Origin: an uncultured Planktomarina sp.
Lineage (GTDB): Bacteria; Pseudomonadota; Alphaproteobacteria; Rhodobacterales; Rhodobacteraceae
Length of the DNA: 64,000 nt
Assembly: GCA_905182425.1 (NCBI GenBank)
Contig: CAJJBP010000001.1
Span: 79,897 to 143,896 of the forward strand
Direction: 5' to 3'
Shown: positions 32,152 through 43,859 of the stretch, piece by piece
How the letters are laid out: the number at the start of each line of letters is the position of its first letter
Position numbering within the stretch: position 1 is the stretch's first letter
Notes under the pieces: model-generated
What the model was told of the DNA's origin: nothing
What the model saw: only the letters and a program-made list of their open reading frames with translations
The model's database searches: none
Made by a program: the position numbers and the translations under genes

Positions 32152-33239
32152 TCTAAGGCACAGGAAAGACGTTCGGTTGCCCAACTCGCTGCGTCAGCAA
32201 CACCAGGGTCAGGGTCGAGCTGTAAGGTAGATATGAGTGGCAAATAATCCTGGTTTTCTGAGTTTCCAATTGCATAAAGTACATTACGAACGAAACGATC
32301 CCGTCCAATTCGCTTTATAGGAGAACCAGAAAATTTTTTTCGGAACTCACGTTCAGTTAACCCTACTAGATCTGCAAGTTTTGGCGCGACCAGTTCTTCG
32401 TTTGCTGCGTACCGAATATCCGAGGCCTCAACCGCAAATTTATTCCATGGACAAACAGACAAGCAATCATCACATCCGTAAATATGATTACCCATCCCTT
32501 CGCGCAATTTGATGTCAACAGGGCCTTTATGCTCGATTGTGAGATATGAAATACACCGACGAGCATCCATTTTATATGGAGCAACAAAAGCTTTTGTTGG
32601 GCAAATATCAAGACATCGACTGCAATTGCCACAGTGGTCTATTTCTGGTGGATCCGGTTCCAACTCTAGCGTCGTAAAAATTGCGCCCAGAAACATCCAG
32701 TTACCAGTTACACGGCTCACAACATTCGTATGCTTGCCCTGCCAACCTAGACCCGCCGCTTGCGCTAAAGGTTTTTCAGCGATTGGAGCCGTATCTACAA
32801 AAACTTTAACTTCACCCCCACCGGCGGCTACCAGCCAGCGGGCTAATCGCTTCAGGCGTTTTTTGACAATATCATGATAATCTTTACCCCGAGCATAGAC
32901 ACTGATCGTTGCTAAATCAGGATCTTCCAAAGTCGCCATTGGATCGCTTTGCGGCCCATAGCTTTCAGCTAACATGATCACTGACCGCGCATCTGGCCAG
33001 AGTTTCGAGGGATCACCACGCCACTCTTTGCGATCCTCCAGCCACCTCATTTGCCCATGATATCCAGCCTGAATAAAACCATCAAGATTATCCGGCATCT
33101 GTGGAATCGACGTAGGTGTAGTGATGCGTGCGTTACTAAAACCCTCAAAAAAAGCTTGCGCCAAGAGTTGAGATTTCAGATCAGAAGTCAAGATTACTAT
33201 AATGCTCTGGCTGCGGGAAACCTGGGACATTATCTGCAA
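32148..33239 (-). CDS. queG: epoxyqueuosine reductase
   Basis: [16 protein letters not shown] and [14 protein letters not shown] 4Fe-4S motifs. Confidence 0.94.
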   Translation of the reverse strand: MQIMSQVSRSQSIIVILTSDLKSQLLAQAFFEGFSNARITTPTSIPQMPDNLDGFIQAGYHGQMRWLEDRKEWRGDPSKLWPDARSVIMLAESYGPQSDPMATLEDPDLATISVYARGKDYHDIVKKRLKRLARWLVAAGGGEVKVFVDTAPIAEKPLAQAAGLGWQGKHTNVVSRVTGNWMFLGAIFTTLELEPDPPEIDHCGNCSRCLDICPTKAFVAPYKMDARRCISYLTIEHKGPVDIKLREGMGNHIYGCDDCLSVCPWNKFAVEASDIRYAANEELVAPKLADLVGLTEREFRKKFSGSPIKRIGRDRFVRNVLYAIGNSENQDYLPLISTLQLDPDPGVADAASWATERLSCALD

Positions 33240-33847
33240 GCAAAGATCGGAATGCCGGACGTGATTTTATCGTCGCATACCAGTTTTTGACAGCCATGGA
33301 ACGGTTCCAATCCACATCACTGATATAGTCTAGCGAAGAAGAGATGCGCAGCCGCTGCAAAATCTGCAAGCGTCATACTATTCCCTGCAAGCCATCGGCG
33401 ATTATCGAGCAACAATGCAAGATAATCTAAATGATATTTGATAGCCTTTGCTCCTGCCTTCACGTGTGCAGATACAGGATAACCCGTTCCATGGATTTTG
33501 CGGTTTACCCTTTCATACAGCAATTTGGACGTAACCTCATTATGGAATTTATCATCAAACCACGCCACCAAACGCCGGACTTCAAATTGTGCATCCACAT
33601 TTTTTGGTAGTAAAGCGGGCTCAGGATATCTTTGTTCTAAATACTCACAGATCGCAGAAGATTCAGAAAGTGTTTTGCCATTAATCTTAAGGATTGGAAC
33701 TTTTCCAGCTGGGTTACGAAGCAAAAAATCAGGACCTTTTTCCCAATAGTGCTCCTCCACCAGCTGTATCTCAATCTTTTTCTCAGCAAGGCTCAAACGC
33801 ACTTTTCGACAGAATGGAGACAGGGGGGCATGGTAAAGAATATTCAT
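33181..33847 (-). pseudogene. glutathione S-transferase family protein, apparent frameshift ~33335-33345
   Basis: ORF 33317..33847 (YHAPLSPFCRKVRLSLAEK...LADFAAAAHL) continues in another frame as ...[30 protein letters not shown] (33181..33369). Confidence 0.8.
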
Positions 33848-33903
33848 TGGACTTTCATTCTATAGCGACTTTACATCTTCTTACGCGGCCTAATGAGCTG
33901 CAA

Positions 33904-34629
33904 TCAATCCTCAAAACATGAGGATCTGCCATCACGCCTTATCATATCTGCTCCTGCAATCACAGATGCGGCACGTTTCCTTAGTTTTGCTGACGGCTTA
34001 ACGGCACTACGCCCTTTTGGGTCTGGTAATACAACTGCCAATCGTCCAGCTTGCACTCTATTCAGTTGCACCGCATCAATACCGTAATGATGTTGTGCTG
34101 CCGCTTGTATGCCAAAAACCCCCGTATCAAATTCAGCAACATTTAAATATATTTCTAACATCCGACTTTTGCTCCATATTACCTCAGCATAAGGTGTCAT
34201 GACAGCCTCAATGGTTTTCCGGACCCAACTACGACCCTGCCAGAGGAAGGCATTTTTTACAGTTTGTTGGCTGATAGTAGATCCACCCCTGATAGAACCT
34301 TCTTGGAAAGCGCGCCGGATCGCCGCACTATCTATTCCCCAATGCAGACAAAAATTAGCGTCCTCCGCCGCAACCAGTGCTCGAACCATAACAGGTGAGA
34401 CATCTTCAATATCCACCCATTCTTGATATACATCCCCTAAACGCCAGTTTTCTTGCAACATATACAGCGTGACTGGTGGATTTATCCACCGGTAGCTTAA
34501 CCCCCACAGTCCAAGGAAGACCACCAATGCAACAATGCCCCTAACTGTCCAACGTCTCACAGGATGTATCCATGCCCAATGATCCATTGAGGGTTTAGGA
34601 TGGGGGTTTATTTCACTGTCATCTGCCAT
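33904..34629 (-). CDS. mtgA: monofunctional biosynthetic peptidoglycan transglycosylase
   Basis: VAAEDANFCLHWGID, RGGSTISQQTVKNAFLWQGRSWVRK. Confidence 0.95.
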   Translation of the reverse strand: MADDSEINPHPKPSMDHWAWIHPVRRWTVRGIVALVVFLGLWGLSYRWINPPVTLYMLQENWRLGDVYQEWVDIEDVSPVMVRALVAAEDANFCLHWGIDSAAIRRAFQEGSIRGGSTISQQTVKNAFLWQGRSWVRKTIEAVMTPYAEVIWSKSRMLEIYLNVAEFDTGVFGIQAAAQHHYGIDAVQLNRVQAGRLAVVLPDPKGRSAVKPSAKLRKRAASVIAGADMIRRDGRSSCFED

Positions 34630-34705
34630 TCATTAGCCACACCATAACTTTAAGGTGTCGTCAACTTTTGACGAGCTCACATGTAGCAAATTCTTCGTTT
34701 TCAAA

Positions 34706-37700
34706 TCACTCAGCTGGAATAGCGCTTTCGATATTCAAACTCAAAGGTGCAGGCAAATGCACAAGCATTTCTTTTGGGCAAATTTGAACAAAGTTCGCAC
34801 ACTCCCGGTCCCAATGCTGGAGAATGTCTGACGCTTTGATCGAACCTGTTTCCTCAGCATGCTGAGTAATCAAAGCTTTAAGTTCTTGCTCCCAATGCGG
34901 AACTGTAACCAAACACGTTACCAATGTTTCCATGTTTATCATGCACTTAGTGCTTAGATCTGGATCATAAAGATAAGCCATTCCACCAGTCATACCTGCT
35001 CCAAAGTTAGCGCCAATGGGCCCAAGAATAACTGCAATACCACCAGTCATATATTCGCACCCGTTTGATCCACACCCTTCGATAACGGCTTTTGCACCAG
35101 AATTCCGTACACCAAAACGCTCACCGGCGCGGCCAGCAGCAAACAGGTAGCCATCAGTCGCACCGTATAGAACAGTGTTACCGATAATCGTATTTTCAGA
35201 CCAAACTAGCGGGCTTATCTGTGCCGGCCTAACAACGATCGTAGCACCCGAAAGGCCCTTACCAACATAATCATTAGCTTCACCCGAAACCACCAGTTTC
35301 AAACCTGGAGCAGCAAAGGCACCCAACGCTTGACCAGCAGAGCCTTGCAACTTTACCGTCAAATGATCTGCTTGCAGATTGTTTTTCATGCCAAAATTTG
35401 TAACAATATGGCTAGAGGTACGTGTTCCAATCGAACGCAAAGTATTTTGAACCGCATATTGCAGCTGCATCTTTTCACCGTCCTGTAGAAACCTTGCTGC
35501 ATCCGCCACGATCTGTGTGTCTAAAGTGTCAGGCACAGGGTTTCGCAACTTGTGACGATCATATTTAATCTGTTCTGCGCCATCAACTGTAATCAACAAT
35601 GGATTAAGGTCCAAATCATCCAAATGAGCAGAACCACGCGAAACTTGGCTCAACAAGTCTGCACGACCAATAACTTCTTCAAGCGAACGTGCACCAATAC
35701 TTGCCAATATTTCTCGCACTTCTTGCGCGTAAAATGTAATCAAGTTTACCACTTTATCGGCTGAGCCTGTGAACTTCTCGCGGAGGCCTTCGTCTTGAGT
35801 GCAAACGCCTACTGGGCAGGTGTTTGACTGGCACTGACGGACCATTATACAACCCATTGCGATCAACGCAGCGGTGCCAATACCATATTCCTCAGCGCCC
35901 AGCATGGCCGCCATTACGATATCGCGACCAGTACGCAAGCCACCATCTGTACGCAGTGTGACGCGCTCACGCAGGTTGTTCATAGCGAGAACCTGATGCG
36001 CCTCAGTTAATCCCATCTCCCACGGCAAACCCGCAAATTTGATTGACGTCGCTGGCGATGCACCAGTGCCACCATTGTGACCCGAAATCAAAATCACGTC
36101 AGCGCCAGCCTTTGCTACACCCGCAGCAATTGTACCAACACCAGAGGCTGCAACAAGTTTAACAGTCACTTTACAGCGTGGATTAATCTGTTTGAGATCA
36201 TAAATCAGCTGTGCCAGGTCCTCGATCGAGTAAATATCATGGTGAGGAGGCGGGCTAATCAGCGTCACGCCTTTGGTCGAATGACGAAGACGCGCGATAA
36301 GGTCGGTCACCTTCATCCCAGGCAACTGCCCTCCCTCGCCAGGCTTTGCCCCTTGAGCAACCTTAATTTCAAGCTCTTCACAATGATTGAGATACTCAGC
36401 CGTCACACCAAAGCGGCCCGAGGCCACCTGTTTTATTTTTGCAGATGGATTATCACCATTTGCTTCCGGCGTGAAATGCGCCGGGTCTTCGCCACCTTCA
36501 CCACTATCAGATTTAGCACCTATACGGTTCATAGCTACGTTGAGAGTTTTATGAGCTTCAGGGCTGAGCGCACCAAGAGACATGCCCGGGGTCACAAAAC
36601 GCTTACGGATTGCTGTAATACTTTCCACTTCATCAACATTAATTGCGACGCTCATAGGCTTGATTGCTAACAAGTCACGTAAGTGTATAGGCGGGTTTGC
36701 TTGCAATTTTGCTGAATAGTTCTTCCACATTTCAAAGCTGCCCTGATTGCAAGCTGCTTGCAAAAGATGCATTGTTTGCGCTTCCCAAGCGTGTTTCTCT
36801 CCTGAGCGGCGCGCCTTATAAAATCCTCCAACAGGTAAAACGTCTTTGGAGTTCACGTAGCCCGATGCGTGCACTTCTTCAGCTTTATGCTGGATACCAA
36901 CCACACCAATACCAGAAATACGCGATGTCATTCCTGGAAAATACTCAGCACACATCGCTCGGGATAGACCCACAGCCTCAAAATTCAAGCCACCACGGTA
37001 TGAGGAAATAACCGAGATACCCATTTTGGCCATGATCTTAAGCAAGCCTTGGTCAATAGCACTGCGGTACCTTGTAATGGCTTCGTTTAAAGAGCAATCC
37101 AGCAATCCACGACCTATGCGATCTGCAAGGCTATCTTCCGCGAGATAAGCATTCACAACGGTGGCGCCACAACCTATTAGGACTGCAAAGTAATGTGGAT
37201 CAATGCATTCTGCAGAACGCACATTAATTGAAGTGAAGGTTCGCAGACCTTGGCGTGTCAACCACGAATGCACGGCACTGGTCGCCAAGATCATCGGCAT
37301 CGCAACACTATCTTGCCTGCTATGGTGATCAGTCAAAACTAAATGTCCAGCTCCAGAACGCACCGCATCTTCGGCTTCTGAACGCACTCTGCTAAGCGCT
37401 GCTTGCAAAGAACCCACCGCCCGATCACTTGGAAAGGTACAATTAATCTCAACCATTGGTGCATTAAAGTTTTTTAGTAACCGTGCAAACTGAGCATTGC
37501 CTACAAAAGGCGAGTCTAAGACCAAAATTTCTGTTTGAGCGCTACTTTCGTCCAGCACGTTCTTGAGATTGCCAAATCTAGTTTTCAAACTCATCACACG
37601 GAATTCACGCAAACTATCAATTGGAGGATTAGTTACTTGGCTAAAATTTTGTCGGAAAAAATGCGACAGTGGACGGTATTTTTCACTTAGAACAGCTGAG

Positions 37701-39248
37701 GGCGTGTCATCACCCATTGAAGCCAGTATCTCTTTACCATCTTCCGCCATTGGAGCCAAAATTTGCTCTAACTCTTCTAGAGTGTAGCCTGCTGCAATTT
37801 GACGTTGGCGCAATTCTGCATTTTTAAAAATGGGTACCTCAATGGCCTTAGCAAGATCTTCATCAAGTTCTTTGATCTTGCCAACCCAAGAACCAAAATC
37901 TTGGCTTGCAGCCAATTTGTCTTTCATTTCGGTATCGTGATAAAGACGGCCTTCTTCCATATCCACCGCAAGCATCTGACCCGGGCCAAGCGCACCTTTT
38001 TCCTTAATATTTGCTTCGTCCACATGCACCATTCCCGCCTCAGATCCAGCAATAAGTAAGCCCTCGCCCGTCACCACGTAGCGCATCGGACGCAATCCAT
38101 TCCGGTCAAGGCCCGCACAAATCCAACGACCATCAGTCATGGCCAGAGCCGCTGGTCCATCCCAAGGCTCCATTACAGAGTTGCAGTAGGAGTACATATC
38201 AATCCAAGATTTTGGTAAATCAACGGCCTGTTTTGACCAGCTTTCAGGGACCAGCATAGTCTTCGCCATCGGTGCTGAACGCCCAGCACGCACCAACATC
38301 TCGAACACAGAATCTAACGCAGCAGAGTCAGACGATCCACTTGCGATCACAGGTTTAATATCTTCGGCCATATCCCCAAATGCATCCGAGGACATCCGTA
38401 TTTCATGACTTTTCATCCAATTTATATTGCCTTTGAGCGTATTAATTTCACCATTATGCGCTAACATGCGGAAGGGCTGCGCCAGCCACCATTGCGGAAA
38501 AGTGTTTGTGGAGTAGCGCTGGTGATACAAAGCAAACGCGGACTCGAAACGAGTGTCTTTCAAGTCTGGGAAGAAATCAGCAACATCCTCAGCTAAGAAC
38601 ATGCCTTTATAAATGATTGAGCGACATGACAGGCTTGCAAGATAAACACCATTGATGCCAGCAGCTGAAGCTGCTTTTTCAATCCGGCGACGGATGACGT
38701 AAAGTTCACGCTCGAAGGTTTCTTCATTCACGCCTTTGGAGTTGGAAATTAAAATTTGTTCGATCTCTGGACGTGTCGCATTGGCCTTATCGCCCAAGCA
38801 GGCTCACGTTAACTGGCACATGACGCCAACCATAAATGTAGTAGCCCATCCGTAAGACTTCAGTTTCAACAATTGTTCGACATGTTTCTTGAGCACCAAA
38901 ATCAGTGCGCGGCAGGAACACTTGGCCCACAGCCATTAATTCATCCATGCGCGGTGTGTGGCCTGTGCGTTCAATCTGGTCATAAAAAAACGGTACAGGA
39001 ATTTGAACATGAATCCCGGCACCATCACCTGTTTTACCATCCGCATCTACGGCACCACGGTGCCAGACTGCTTTGAGAGCTGCAATTCCCGCCTCAACGA
39101 CACCACGACTTGCTTTTCCATCAATTGATACCACAAGACCAACGCCACAGCTTGCGTGCTCTTCCGCCTCGGAATAGAGGCCATTTTCTGACACGTACTT
39201 ACGCTTCGCTTTCTCCGCTTGCACCCATTTTGTATCAAATTTTGTCAT
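34706..39248 (-). pseudogene. gltB: glutamate synthase large subunit, apparent single-base frameshift at ~38795
   Basis: ORFs 38787..39248 (HASCGVGL...YYIYGWRHVPVNVSLLG) and 34706..38797 (GDKANATRPEIEQILI...) are contiguous; full-length product otherwise intact. Confidence 0.92.
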
Positions 39249-39990
39249 GATAAACTCCTGTCATGCCCAAACTGGACATTATACCTTCAGATCCAGATTT
39301 AGGAACATCCGCAAGAAAACCCACTTCATTGGGAAGTAAAAATTCAATTGGAGAAAAATTAAAAAACTTCGTAACCTTATCAGTTCGGTAGACATTAGAA
39401 CCACCAAAAAATACCCAATGCTTTAGACTTACATATTCAATAGCAAGCGTATCCCAAAGAAAGGTACCCTTAGTATCCGTAGCCTTCATCATTGATTTCG
39501 TTTGAAACAGCAGGATGTCATCAATTATGACTGTTTGACCCATCAACTGGTCCTCTCCTCGAAGCACTATAATCTCACCACTGGAAGATAGCATTTGGAA
39601 TACGAAGTCATCATGGTCTTTTTGGAGCAAGTTTGTCAGAAATGCGCGATCGATTGGTCCGGTTTCATCCAAGTTTTCAGATATTCCACTTGTCATATCC
39701 AACGCATAGAGCCAACGTGCTTCAGCGTCTGTTTGAACGTGATATATTTCGCCCTGCTCATCTAGGTCGATCCGCCACTTCAATCCTTCAGTGTCTGCAT
39801 GACAGGTGTAAAAATGTGAAAATAAATAGCTTTTGCTTTGCACTGTTAATAACGCATTACAAGAATTAGGCAAAACGTATTGCGCGTGCGCTGAACCTGC
39901 TGCAAATGCAATGAACCAGACCAAAGATATGATATCGCGCGCTAGGCGCGCGATTGACCTTAATTTCTCTGTCAAACAGTTCAGCATCAT
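39235..39990 (-). CDS. hypothetical secreted protein between gltD and gltB
   Basis: 251 aa, predicted signal peptide (LVWFIAFAAGSAHAQ); no recognised domain; same strand, stop overlaps gltB start. Confidence 0.75.
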   Translation of the reverse strand: MMLNCLTEKLRSIARLARDIISLVWFIAFAAGSAHAQYVLPNSCNALLTVQSKSYLFSHFYTCHADTEGLKWRIDLDEQGEIYHVQTDAEARWLYALDMTSGISENLDETGPIDRAFLTNLLQKDHDDFVFQMLSSSGEIIVLRGEDQLMGQTVIIDDILLFQTKSMMKATDTKGTFLWDTLAIEYVSLKHWVFFGGSNVYRTDKVTKFFNFSPIEFLLPNEVGFLADVPKSGSEGIMSSLGMTGVYHDKI

Positions 39991-40018
39991 AGAATGGTCC
40001 CTTGAAATTTAGAAGCTA

Positions 40019-41452
40019 TTATTCAGCCGCAATGACGCCCAATGTATCCAACTGCTCCAGAACAGCCGCTGCACAGTCTCGACCATCTCGGATTGCCCAA
40101 ACAACCAAAGAAGCGCCACGTACAATATCGCCCACCGCATAAACGCCAGGCACACTAGTTCGGCCTGTCTCATAATCTGCACGGATCGTCCCCCAGCGAG
40201 TAACCTCCAAACCATCGGTTCCCCAAAGCGTGGGTAGGTCTTCAGGTTCGAAACCCAATGCTTTAATCACCAGATCCGCTGACTCAAAATAATCTGCACC
40301 CTCGATCACCTCTGGGAACTGACGCCCAGTCGCATCTGGAAGCCCAAGGCGCATTTTTTGAACGTTGACACCGGTAACCGGTGTTCCAGAAAATCCCTTA
40401 GGGGCCGTCAGCCAAACAAATTCTACGCCCTCTTCCTCGGCATTTTGAGTTTCACGCAAAGAACCTGGCATATTCTCACGGTCACGACGGTACAGACACT
40501 TCACCGACGTGGCCCCCTGACGAACTGCAGTCCGAACGCAGTCCATAGCGGTGTCTCCCCCACCAATTACTATAACTTTCTTGCCATTCGCATTTAAACT
40601 ACCATCGTTGAACTCAGGCACATCATCGCCAAACCCGTGCTTGTTGCTGGCAATGAGATAATCAATGGCTTTTACAATACCATCAGCGTCAGAACCTGTC
40701 ACCTGCAAGTCACGTGACTTATAGACGCCAGTAGCAATGACAACAGCGTCATGTTTCGCCCGAATGTCGTCAAAACTAATATCAACACCAACCATACAGT
40801 TTGAAATGATTTCAACGCCACCATCTTGAAGCTGCGCAACCCGTTGCATTACAATATCTTTCTCTAACTTGAATCCTGGAATCCCGTAGGTAAGCAACCC
40901 ACCAGCCCGATCGTAACGATCATAGACGGTGACCTTAACACCTGCTCTCCGCAAAACATCTGCAGTCGCCAATCCACCGGGGCCTGCACCTATGATGCCT
41001 ACAGATTGACCGCGCTCTTCACTGGGTTGAATTGGTTGGACCCAACCTTGCTCCCAGGCCGTATCTGTAATGTATTTCTCAACAGAACCGATTGTGACTG
41101 TTCCATGGCCTGATTTTTCAATCACACAATTACCCTCACACAGCCGATCTTGCGGACAAATTCGCCCGCATATTTCAGGAAAAGTATTTGTAGCTTGACT
41201 GATTTCGTATGCCTCGCGAAGGCGCCCTTCAGCGGTGAGACGCAACCAGTCAGGGATATTATTGTGAAGAGGACAATGCGTTTGGCAATAAGGAACCCCA
41301 CACTGGCTGCAACGACTAGCCTGCTCTTCTGCTTTTGACATTATAAAATCAGAATAAATTTCCCCAAAATCTTCTGTGCGATCTTCTGCAGCGCGTTTTT
41401 TCGGCATGCCACGAGGTATTTTAACAAATTTTAACATCGGATTTTCAGCCAT
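40019..41452 (-). CDS. gltD: glutamate synthase small subunit
   Basis: CSQCGVPYCQTHCPLHNNIPDWL, IIGAGPGGLATADVLRR, VIGGGDTAMDCVRTAVRQGA. Confidence 0.96.
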   Translation of the reverse strand: MAENPMLKFVKIPRGMPKKRAAEDRTEDFGEIYSDFIMSKAEEQASRCSQCGVPYCQTHCPLHNNIPDWLRLTAEGRLREAYEISQATNTFPEICGRICPQDRLCEGNCVIEKSGHGTVTIGSVEKYITDTAWEQGWVQPIQPSEERGQSVGIIGAGPGGLATADVLRRAGVKVTVYDRYDRAGGLLTYGIPGFKLEKDIVMQRVAQLQDGGVEIISNCMVGVDISFDDIRAKHDAVVIATGVYKSRDLQVTGSDADGIVKAIDYLIASNKHGFGDDVPEFNDGSLNANGKKVIVIGGGDTAMDCVRTAVRQGATSVKCLYRRDRENMPGSLRETQNAEEEGVEFVWLTAPKGFSGTPVTGVNVQKMRLGLPDATGRQFPEVIEGADYFESADLVIKALGFEPEDLPTLWGTDGLEVTRWGTIRADYETGRTSVPGVYAVGDIVRGASLVVWAIRDGRDCAAAVLEQLDTLGVIAAE

Positions 41453-41577
41453 AATGTCCCCATTCCGTAAAGCGAAACCAAACGCAAGTTCTGAGATAGA
41501 ACAAAGTCAGTAGACGTGACCTTTATATTAAAGAATTAGCGATAGCGATACTTTTCTTATCAAAATATTCATTTTTT

Positions 41578-41594
41578 AGGTCCGTTTCGGACCT
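41578..41594. promoter_or_regulatory. inverted repeat AGGTCCG-TTT-CGGACCT between gltD and uppP
   Basis: Perfect 7-bp arms; core GTCCGTTTCGGAC equals the reverse complement of the ilvE upstream palindrome core. Confidence 0.55.
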
Positions 41595-41658
41595 TTTTAA
41601 ATATGGTTCTTTATAAATAAAACACTATTGTGAGGTCAAACACACATGGATATCTGAA

Positions 41659-42471
41659 ATGCCGCTATATCACTTAATTTTAATTGCTCTAATTCAGGGT
41701 GTTACAGAGTTTATACCCGTCTCATCCTCTGGCCATTTAATTTTGCTTCCAGCCTTGAGCGGCCTGAAGGACCAAGGGGCTTTTATCGACATCGCAGCAC
41801 ATGTTGGAACACTTTTTGCGGTTATAATTTTCTTCAGATCCGATGTACAACTTGTTTTTAAGGGAATTGCACAGCTTGCGCAGGGTGAAACACAGACGGC
41901 TGGAGCACGGCTGTTCTTGTGCCTTGTAGTTGCTACAATACCTGTAGTTGTCCTAGGATTGGTACTAAAAATCTCTGGGCTTACAGATGCGTTGCGCTCA
42001 GTCATTGTGATTGGCTGGACCATGCTATTGTTTGGACTAGTATTATATTGGGCAGATCAGCGAGCATTCAAAAGCCGAGCGGCGGAAACTTTGACCTGGG
42101 CAGATGCCGCTAAACTTGGGCTGTGGCAAGCCATTGCCCTTATCCCAGGGACCTCCAGATCGGGAATTACTATTACTGGCGCCCTATGGGCTGGGTTTAC
42201 TCGGAAAGATGCCACACGGTTTTCGATGCTAATGTCTATCCCAACCATATTAGCCTCAGGCATACTTTCTAGCCTCGACCTAATCATTGATGAAATCCCG
42301 GTTAAAGAGGCGGCAATCGTAGCAGGATTTAGTTTTTTAGCCGCACTAGCGGCGATGAGCCTAATGTGGCGCTTACTAAATTCAATTAGCTTCACGCCTT
42401 ACGTCATATATCGGGTCCTTTTGGGACTTACCTTATTAGGTCTAGGCTACACTGGGACGTTAAGTCTTTAA
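41659..42471 (+). CDS. uppP: undecaprenyl-diphosphatase
   Basis: QGVTEFIPVSSSGHLILLP and ALIPGTSRSGITITGA motifs. Confidence 0.95.
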   Translation: MPLYHLILIALIQGVTEFIPVSSSGHLILLPALSGLKDQGAFIDIAAHVGTLFAVIIFFRSDVQLVFKGIAQLAQGETQTAGARLFLCLVVATIPVVVLGLVLKISGLTDALRSVIVIGWTMLLFGLVLYWADQRAFKSRAAETLTWADAAKLGLWQAIALIPGTSRSGITITGALWAGFTRKDATRFSMLMSIPTILASGILSSLDLIIDEIPVKEAAIVAGFSFLAALAAMSLMWRLLNSISFTPYVIYRVLLGLTLLGLGYTGTLSL

Positions 42472-43440
42472 ATTTCTAGCCGAGGCTTTAATAGCAGCAA
42501 ACTGCCCAGAAACGCGGAAAGGCCAGAGATAATCGGGGAGCACACTGTCCATTGTCATCGGAACGATGCCTAAATCGGCAAATCCCGGTAAAACTCCAGA
42601 TGCCACATTATCAACAGCCAAACTTTTTACTTGATCTGTAGTTAATGGTACTGGCGCCAAGCCCAGAGACAACTTACCACCTAGCTCAAACATGGTAGCC
42701 ATTATACGAGCTGAAAACATTGGAATCCCCAAAATCAACCTACGACGCTGAATGATATCTAACATTTTCTGCATCATCCGCCGGAAGCTTAAAACTTCAG
42801 GTCCGGCTAATTCGTAAATCCCTGGAGCAGTACTTCCTTTAGCCGCAAGAACAGCGACTTGTGCAAGATCATCGACAAATACAGGTTGGAATAGCGTTTC
42901 CGCCCCCACAACTGGCAAAATAGGTCCGAAACGAGACATAGATGCAAAGCGATTAAAAAACTGATCTTCTGCTCCGAAAACTATTGAAGGACGCAAGATA
43001 ACCGCATTTGGCATTTGCTTTAAAATGGCAGCTTCGCCAAGAGCTTTTGTCTGACTGTAGAGGCTGTCACTTTCAGTATCAGCTCCAATCGCAGAAAAAT
43101 GTACCAGTGATAAAACACTCTGCTCTGCCGCTAAACGAGCTACCCGCTCTGCACTATCATTCTGAACTGCCATAAAAGTATTACGACCCGTCTCTTGCAA
43201 GATTCCAACGCAGTTAATCACAGCATCTGCACCGCGAATTGCATTAGAGACTGACGCATCATTACGGATATTGCACAAGACGGGTTCTACTTGCCCTGCA
43301 ACACCGTATGGCTTGACAAACAAGGCCTCATTTGGTCGACGTACAGCCACCCTAACCCGCCAGCCTTCTTTAGCCATCCGCCGCGCGACATATCTTCCAA
43401 TAAAGCCTGACCCACCAAAGATGGTTACCAATTTAGACAT
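42460..43440 (-). CDS. complex I NDUFA9 subunit-like NAD(P)H-binding protein
   Basis: MSKLVTIFGGSGFIGRYVARRMAKEGWRVRVAVRRP; start 43440 preferred. Confidence 0.88.
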   Translation of the reverse strand: MSKLVTIFGGSGFIGRYVARRMAKEGWRVRVAVRRPNEALFVKPYGVAGQVEPVLCNIRNDASVSNAIRGADAVINCVGILQETGRNTFMAVQNDSAERVARLAAEQSVLSLVHFSAIGADTESDSLYSQTKALGEAAILKQMPNAVILRPSIVFGAEDQFFNRFASMSRFGPILPVVGAETLFQPVFVDDLAQVAVLAAKGSTAPGIYELAGPEVLSFRRMMQKMLDIIQRRRLILGIPMFSARIMATMFELGGKLSLGLAPVPLTTDQVKSLAVDNVASGVLPGFADLGIVPMTMDSVLPDYLWPFRVSGQFAAIKASARNLKT

Positions 43441-43578
43441 TTCGTAGATCCTAAAATTTTTGCCGACTTCCCAGGTACCCCGGCAGCTCCAGGGACACAA
43501 GCAAAATCAGGACAAATGGATGCGATTGGCCCTTGACCACCCACTCCGAGCGGCTTACTTGGCCTTGCTATCACAATT

Positions 43579-43664
43579 GCCCAGATGGCGGAATGGTAGA
43601 CGCGCTAGCTTCAGGTGCTAGTGTCCTTATGGACGTGGAGGTTCGAGTCCTCTTCTGGGCACCA
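43579..43664 (+). tRNA. tRNA-Leu(CAG)
   Basis: 86 nt with encoded CCA; acceptor GCCCAGA/TCTGGGC, anticodon arm CTAGC-TTCAGGT-GCTAG, T-arm GGTTCGAGTCC, long variable arm. Confidence 0.95.
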
Positions 43665-43746
43665 CAAATCATCAGTTAAGTAATTGTAATTATTATATAA
43701 AAATTGGTTTGGTGCCTGCGAAACCTAGCCGCAGGACCGACTTTCG

Positions 43747-43848
43747 GGACCACTTTGTCAAAAAGTGACGAGATGGGAAGTGTTTTGTTATCTAAAGACG
43801 CTGCAAAGTCGCCCTGCCCGCTTCAAGCAAGTTTACTCTGACAGAGCC
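43747..43848 (+). repeat. imperfect ~100-bp direct repeat, left copy
   Basis: GGACCACTTTGTCA...GGGAAGTGTTTTGTTATC...CCTGCCCG..TCAAG...TCTGACAGAGCC aligns with 47230..47330. Confidence 0.7.
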
Positions 43849-43859
43849 AAAAAAAATAT

